Shown here one piece after another: positions 6,575-9,944 of a DNA stretch of 9,944 nt (positions are counted from its first letter, which is position 1; each line of letters begins with the position of its first letter). The notes beneath the pieces were generated by a model. The model was not told the DNA's origin. It worked only from the letters and a program-made list of their open reading frames with translations, and did not search any database. The translations under genes and the position numbers were made by a program. Source of the DNA: JBBAFB01 sp041655595 (lineage in GTDB: Bacteria; Bacillota; DULZ01); NCBI GenBank assembly GCA_041655595.1, contig JBBAFB010000082.1, positions 1-9,944 on the forward strand. The letters run 5' to 3'.

Positions 6575-7219
6575 ATGGCTTTATGGGGGATTTTTATCAG
6601 CGCATTTCTAATAAGTTTTTCTGGAGCAATGATGCCTGGACCTTTACTGGGAGTAACAATTGACGGCAGTCTTAGGAAAGGCTGGTTGACCGGTCCGATA
6701 ATTGTATCTGGACATGCAATTCTTGAGTTTGTTTTGATTATCGTGATGACCTTTGGACTTAAGAATTTCTTTTCAAATCCCATGGTTGCCGGTTTTATTG
6801 GACTTTTCGGCGGATTTTTTCTAGCCTGGATGGGTTATGGAATGGTAACATCCGGTTTGGATAAATCCCTTTCGCTAAACAGCCCCGGCGGCAGTTCCGG
6901 TGCAAGAGTGAAAAGTTTTGTTCTAGCTGGGGTATTAATCAGTGCCACCAATCCTTACTTTATTCTTTGGTGGGCAACTACGGGCATGGAATTAATCCGC
7001 CAGTCCTTGGTTGTCGGGTTAATCGGGGTATTAATCTTTTACATTGGACATATTTTATCCGATTTTGTTTGGTATACGGCGGTTTCTTTAGCATTTTCAA
7101 AAGGCAAACAACTAATAAGCGATGTCTGGTATAGACGTGTAGTATTGTCCCTGGGAATATTTATTCTGGCGTTTTCTTTTTATTTTATCGGTAGCGGCTG
7201 GCAAATGCTATGGGGCTAA
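6575..7219 (+). CDS. LysE/RhtB-family exporter
   Basis: A 214-residue integral membrane protein of the LysE superfamily, which exports amino acids and similar small molecules, usually driven by the ion gradient. About six hydrophobic segments are visible (roughly 3-25, 45-65, 70-92, 112-133, 145-170, 189-207). The family's signature proline cluster is MMPGPLLGVTIDGSLRKGW (19-37), followed by the Gly-rich helix, and ATNPYFILWW (125-133) corresponds to the conserved NP motif before the later helices. The ATG at 6575 is chosen because AAGGT (6563-6567) lies seven bases upstream; an in-frame TTG at 6539 would add 12 polar residues before the first membrane segment. The gene stands alone, and a weak TTGCCA/TAAAGT pair (6504-6533) might be its promoter. 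The substrate cannot be deduced. Confidence 0.88.
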   Translation: MALWGIFISAFLISFSGAMMPGPLLGVTIDGSLRKGWLTGPIIVSGHAILEFVLIIVMTFGLKNFFSNPMVAGFIGLFGGFFLAWMGYGMVTSGLDKSLSLNSPGGSSGARVKSFVLAGVLISATNPYFILWWATTGMELIRQSLVVGLIGVLIFYIGHILSDFVWYTAVSLAFSKGKQLISDVWYRRVVLSLGIFILAFSFYFIGSGWQMLWG

Positions 7220-7233
7220 GGCAACAAGAGGAC

Positions 7234-7253
7234 GGCGAACAAAATATCACACA
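7234..7253. repeat. Degenerate REP-like repeat copy D
   Basis: GGCGAACAAAATATCACACA matches copy E at about 13 of 20 positions. It begins 15 bases after the exporter stop codon, the same placement as copies B and C. Confidence 0.35.
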
Positions 7254-7481
7254 CCACCCCACGCCGCCTGCCACAAACTACTATTAAACAGCAGTAAAAT
7301 TTTAATAAATGGAAGGAAGCACTGGTGTAGCACTATCCCATCCTGCTCTCTTTCCTCCTTGTTGTACCGCACATTACCGCAATGAAACACTGATAACGTC
7401 CCCCTGTATCAGATTAGTCACCCCCCTTTCCCAGAAAAAAAAGTACAAATGACATTTAAATGGTAGGTTGTGGTAAAGATG

Positions 7482-7503
7482 GGGAGCCAAAAAATTGGCT
7501 CCC
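7482..7503 (+). terminator. Strong hairpin, probable intrinsic terminator
   Basis: GGGAGCCAA (7482-7490), loop AAAA, then TTGGCTCCC (7495-7503) give a perfect 9-bp stem followed by the T-rich TATTTCTT. It lies 260 bases after the exporter gene and 88 bases before the sigma gene. It would isolate the sigma operon from upstream transcription. Confidence 0.6.
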
Positions 7504-7540
7504 TATTTCTTGATCTTAACGCAAAATTATTTTTATATAG

Positions 7541-7570
7541 TGTAACTTTTTACTGCCTTTTTCCCTCTAT
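7541..7570 (+). promoter_or_regulatory. Candidate ECF-type autoregulatory promoter of the sigma operon
   Basis: TGTAAC (7541-7546), a 17-base spacer and CCTCTAT (7564-7570) resemble the AAC-containing -35 and CGTC/CTCTAT-like -10 elements of ECF sigma promoters, which commonly drive their own gene. The start point would be about 15-20 bases before the ATG. A vegetative alternative is TTGATC (7510-7515) with TATATA (7534-7539), spacing 18. Confidence 0.4.
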
Positions 7571-7591
7571 ATAGGTGAAGGGGGTATTTTG

Positions 7592-8146
7592 ATGGATGAC
7601 GACAAGATAATCGGGCTTTACCTTGCCCGTGATGAAGCGGCAATCGTGGAAACCAAAATTGCTTACGGCCAAAAACTTGATAACCTGTCTTTTAACATCT
7701 TAGGAAATATTGAGGATGCACGGGAATGCGTAAATGATACCTATTTACAAACATGGAATAGCATACCGCCCCAAAAGCCCACTTATCTTTTTGCTTTTAT
7801 CTCTAAAATATGTAGGCATCTGTGCTTTGGAAGGTTGGATTATAAAAACGCCAAGAAACGAAGTTTTGAAACAATTACCCTGTCTAGCGAATTGGCCAAT
7901 TGTATTCCGGATAGGCTGGCCCAGGAAGAGTTTGACCACAAGGTTATCGGAGAGGTTTTGACAGCTTTTTTGAATACCTTATCTAAGGATCACAGGGTAA
8001 TATTCATGCGTAGATATTGATTTGGCGAGCCAATAACAGATGTGGCAAATCATATGAACATATCGGAAAGTAAGGTCAAAACATCGCTTCATCGAATGCG
8101 GATAAAATTAAAAGCATACTTGGAAAGGGAGGGAGTTTCTATATGA
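7592..8146 (+). pseudogene. ECF-type sigma-70 factor with in-frame TGA
   Basis: The frame encodes 142 residues, a TGA at 8018-8020, then 41 more residues to a second TGA at 8144-8146. The 184-codon total fits this sigma subfamily. Region 2 is at about 5-85 (EDARECVNDTYLQTWNSIPP); region 4 is at about 123-178 (LSKDHRVIFMRRY, stop, FGEPITDVANHMNISESKVK, then LHRMRIKLKAYLERE). Relatives read RYWYG/RYWYL at the stop, so TGA replaces a Trp codon (TGG), a single-base change. The ATG at 7592 has AAGGGGG seven bases upstream; a TTG at 7589 is less well spaced. The 3' end overlaps the next gene by ATGA, the usual coupling for sigma/anti-sigma pairs, which shows that the frame after the TGA is genuine. 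The truncated product would lack the region 4 helix-turn-helix, so it is probably non-functional unless the TGA is read through. A sequencing error is possible. Confidence 0.85.
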
Positions 8147-9402
8147 AGGGGAATGATTTGTTAAATGGGTTAGGCTATGTGGATGATTGTCTAATCAGAG
8201 AAGCAGAAGAGCCTAGACCTAAAAAATCGTCAACTAGATTTGCGCTGTCCGTTGCCGTGGGCTTTGCAGTTATCATCGCCGCCTTTTTAATATGGTCAAA
8301 CTTCCCGAATAATTTGCCCATATCTCTGGGAAACAAGCTTCCGCCTATTGCAACTAGCGAAGACCCCCACTTCAGCGAGGATTACAAACTTTATTTTAAT
8401 AACGCCGGCAGCCAGGTGGTACGCAACATTAACATTGAGGGGCATTTTTGGGAAGAATTGACCTCTATGCAAATAAGGCGGCTATTTCCAGGCACTGCCG
8501 GCAAATATCAAACCAGCGGTACGGTGAACTACTCCTACCAATCCGGATCTGTTTCAATCTTTAATGTTGAGGCAAGATTTGATGCCGGTGGTAAGGATAT
8601 AAAAATTACTATTGCGCCGGGAGAAGTAATAAAATGCTACCTGATTGAAGGCGAACCTATCCCTTCTGAAATTGAAGACGTTAAAATCGAGGCCGGTATC
8701 TTTATTACCAATAGAAACAGCAAAGGTCAACGAAACTATATTTATTATGCTGACTTTAAAATAGATGATGTTGCCTACAGCGTGGAATACATTGGAAAGA
8801 AAGGCGATGAAGGGTTTTTCACCAGTATTATTGCGGACATAGTTTTAGGTGGCAAGGCAGATTTATCGGTGCTGGCTAACCCTACGGTACCCCTTCTTCG
8901 CGGCGACAGATTGACCGAAAAGGAGGCCTACGCTGAACAAGATTTTGGTGCCTATTTGCCGAAGGTGCCCGGCGATTATTCTTTTAATGATGCCGTTCGT
9001 TTTATTAACCAGGAGAGCAATTATTTGCTGTTGAGCTGGTCTAAGGGGTATGCCGATATCCGCATCATCGCCTCTGAGCTAAAAGACCAGGATAGGGGTA
9101 GAATTGTTTCACCGGAGGATGAAGAGCTTTACAATATGGCACTTTACCCCACCCCCTGGGCTGATAGCATGCCCAGGGACACAAGGGAGGTTATTGAAAA
9201 CCCGATTTTCAATATTGAAGATTTAACATTGGATATTTTAAAAATGCGCTGCTACATCCGGGGTGAGCAAGACGATCCCGACATAAACAGTGTAAATATG
9301 CGGTTTTCGACGCTTTACGGTAATATTCTTGTCGAGGTTAGCACCGAAGGGGTAACCCCCGAATATCTGTTTAGTGAATTGTCCGGGATACCCCGTGTCT
9401 GA
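8143..9402 (+). CDS. Membrane-anchored probable anti-sigma factor with large outer domain
   Basis: A 419-residue protein. A short cytoplasmic N-terminus (residues 1-32, DLLNGLGYVDDCLIREAEEP then a basic PKK) resembles the sigma-binding tails of small Firmicute anti-sigma proteins encoded after this type of ECF gene. One membrane helix spans about 33-51 (ALSVAVGFAVIIAAFLIW). The remaining 365 or so residues should lie outside the membrane and are rich in beta-type patterns. I recognise no named domain in them. The ATG at 8143 overlaps the sigma gene stop (ATGA) and has GGAGGGAG seven bases upstream. Expected role: hold the ECF sigma inactive until an envelope signal is sensed. If the sigma gene is dead, this gene has lost its partner, yet its own frame is intact over 1.26 kb, suggesting that inactivation is recent or that readthrough occurs. 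Confidence 0.75.
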   Translation: MKGNDLLNGLGYVDDCLIREAEEPRPKKSSTRFALSVAVGFAVIIAAFLIWSNFPNNLPISLGNKLPPIATSEDPHFSEDYKLYFNNAGSQVVRNINIEGHFWEELTSMQIRRLFPGTAGKYQTSGTVNYSYQSGSVSIFNVEARFDAGGKDIKITIAPGEVIKCYLIEGEPIPSEIEDVKIEAGIFITNRNSKGQRNYIYYADFKIDDVAYSVEYIGKKGDEGFFTSIIADIVLGGKADLSVLANPTVPLLRGDRLTEKEAYAEQDFGAYLPKVPGDYSFNDAVRFINQESNYLLLSWSKGYADIRIIASELKDQDRGRIVSPEDEELYNMALYPTPWADSMPRDTREVIENPIFNIEDLTLDILKMRCYIRGEQDDPDINSVNMRFSTLYGNILVEVSTEGVTPEYLFSELSGIPRV

Positions 9403-9481
9403 GTTAAGGCTTATTTTAGTCATTAAAAAATAAACGGGGTGGAGTGATTTTTTGTAACGATTTCGGGCAATTTAAAAAGTT

Positions 9482-9614
9482 TACATCCCAAAGGGCTATT
9501 TTGTCGCGAGGGTTTGAAATCTACGATTCTTGTTTGCCTTGACGCCATGGCTAGCTACACTCGAAGTTGTTGAACTTTTTCTATTTCGGTGTAGTTAGCC
9601 TTTTTGGCATTCAC
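9482..9614 (-). pseudogene. Decayed N-terminus of a group II intron reverse transcriptase
   Basis: On the minus strand a GTG at 9614, nine bases after GGAGGAGG (9624-9631), opens MNAKKANYTEIEKVQQLRV and then a stop. A shifted frame continues KANKNRRFQTL, and another shift gives DKIALWDV. Placed together they follow the opening of group II intron-encoded proteins (TE.EKV..LQ...Y..AKAN..RRF..LYDK.YR.DVL). At least two frameshifts and the loss of everything beyond about 45 codons make this a fossil. The assignment rests on remembered family patterns. Confidence 0.5.
9549..9600. repeat. Imperfect inverted repeat inside the reverse transcriptase remnant
   Basis: GGCTAGCTACAC (9549-9560) and GTGTAGTTAGCC (9589-9600) pair at 11 of 12 positions, and the loop carries a further AAGTT/AACTT stem. 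It lies about 150 bases after the anti-sigma stop codon. It may be coincidental structure in decayed coding sequence. Confidence 0.35.
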
Positions 9615-9815
9615 TCACTCCAACCTCCTCCTGAAGTTTAAGTAAAGTAGAGGTCCTTTCTCGGATTAGGCTATGTTACCCTAATCGCCTTTGGTATTAT
9701 GGCCCCCTCCGACTCCCCCCTGCTAATCATCATTTGCCCCATGCAGGCATCCCAGCTACGAAGCGCCTTGGCGCTTACTCCGACTGAACTTCCATCAGTT
9801 AGATAATGCGTGCTT
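9615..9815 (-). other. Structured, GC-richer block upstream of the reverse transcriptase remnant (probable group II intron RNA fragment)
   Basis: This block has several hairpins: GATTAGG/CCTAATC (9664-9670 with 9680-9686) and a near-palindrome AAGCGCC-TT-GGCGCTT (9761-9776). GC content and style differ from the flanks. Its position directly before the reverse transcriptase start fits intron RNA domains preceding the ORF-bearing domain IV. At about 200 bases it is far shorter than a full 5' half, and no GTGYG intron start or domain V was found, so both ends are missing. An insertion sequence leader is the alternative. Confidence 0.35.
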
Positions 9816-9827
9816 AGTTGGGTACAT

Positions 9828-9870
9828 GGCAAACAAAACGTCAGGCCGTGTTAAAAGTGTCCCCTTTGCC
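9828..9870. repeat. REP-like repeat copy E
   Basis: GGCAAACAAAACGTCAGGCC (9828-9847) is followed by a second arm ending GTCCCCTTTGCC (9859-9870), so the opening GGCAAA can pair with the closing TTTGCC across about 31 bases. This is the most complete copy and shows the palindromic plan of the family. The bases beyond it to the window end show no supportable gene. Confidence 0.65.
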
Positions 9871-9944
9871 AGCCAGTTTCCCGCCCTTTTTACCATCTTT
9901 ACCATGAAAACCGGTCAAAAATGCCATTTTGCTTTTTTTACAGC

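Larger units (their letters stand above)
7220..7591. other. Intergenic region between the exporter and the sigma factor gene
   Basis: No gene. It holds a degenerate REP-like stretch (7234-7253), an isolated AACGTCCCCCTGT (7395-7407) that resembles the inner half of copy A and sits in a small CTGATA/TATCAG stem (7390-7412), a strong hairpin (7482-7503) and the sigma gene promoter region. The stretch 7260-7390 shows nothing recognisable on either strand. Confidence 0.6.

Noticed and set aside
6520..6783. 87-codon minus-strand frame over the start of the exporter gene
   Set aside because: Antisense shadow of a membrane protein; no ribosome site or family match.
9405..9435. AT-rich TTATTTT/AAAATAA pairing after the anti-sigma gene as a terminator
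   Set aside because: The stem is made only of A-T pairs and has no following T-tract, so it would not be a convincing terminator.
9841..9944. Open frame on the minus strand reaching the right edge, rich in Gly and Lys
   Set aside because: It ends inside REP-like copy E, and its low-complexity sequence resembles no family I know; the window cuts it off before it can be judged.

Overview
The window looks like a chromosomal stretch of a low-to-mid GC Gram-positive anaerobe (Firmicutes, most likely a Clostridia/Peptococcaceae-type bacterium). The evidence is strong purine-rich Shine-Dalgarno sites, TTG/GTG alternative starts, a Firmicute-style ECF sigma/anti-sigma pair, an oxygen-sensitive [4Fe-4S] dehydratase/reductase with its ATP-dependent activase, and group II intron, IS1182-type and RAYT-type mobile remnants. 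The taxon is inferred from gene content only.

Layout: (1) 79-825, minus strand, a REP-associated tyrosine transposase (RAYT). (2) 1129-2628, plus strand, malate:quinone oxidoreductase (mqo), bracketed by a perfect 18-bp inverted repeat at 941-958 and 2629-2646. (3) 2688-4760, minus strand, a two-gene unit: a single-subunit protein of the double-cubane-cluster (YjiM/DCCP) branch of the 2-hydroxyacyl-CoA dehydratase superfamily, followed by its BadF/HgdC-type activase. (4) 4966-5877, plus strand, a divergent LysR-type regulator resembling the selenium-metabolism-associated group. It shares a 205-bp intergenic region with the reductase unit; that region holds two good promoters and an 8-bp inverted repeat. 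(5) 5878-6574, a gene graveyard: a REP-like repeat, a frameshifted IS1182-type transposase fragment, and the start of a YoaP-like acetyltransferase gene with stops. (6) 6575-7219, plus strand, a LysE/RhtB-type exporter. (7) 7592-8146, plus strand, an ECF-type sigma factor gene with an in-frame TGA where the family has a conserved Trp. It overlaps by ATGA the following gene (8143-9402), a single-pass membrane protein in the anti-sigma position. (8) 9403-9944, no intact gene: a decayed 5' piece of a group II intron (reverse transcriptase start plus structured upstream RNA, minus strand) and another REP-like repeat.

How it fits together: the reductase/activase/LysR block is the clearest functional module. 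The activase would hydrolyse ATP to push low-potential electrons into the iron-sulfur protein, with the LysR protein sensing an unknown signal and controlling the divergent unit. The sigma/anti-sigma pair is a second regulatory module, probably disabled or dependent on stop-codon readthrough. Members of one short repeat family, with GGCAAACAAARCGTC as core, lie just after the stop codons of mqo and the LysR gene, upstream of the RAYT gene and near the right edge. They are probably the REP-like substrates of the RAYT family encoded at the left end.
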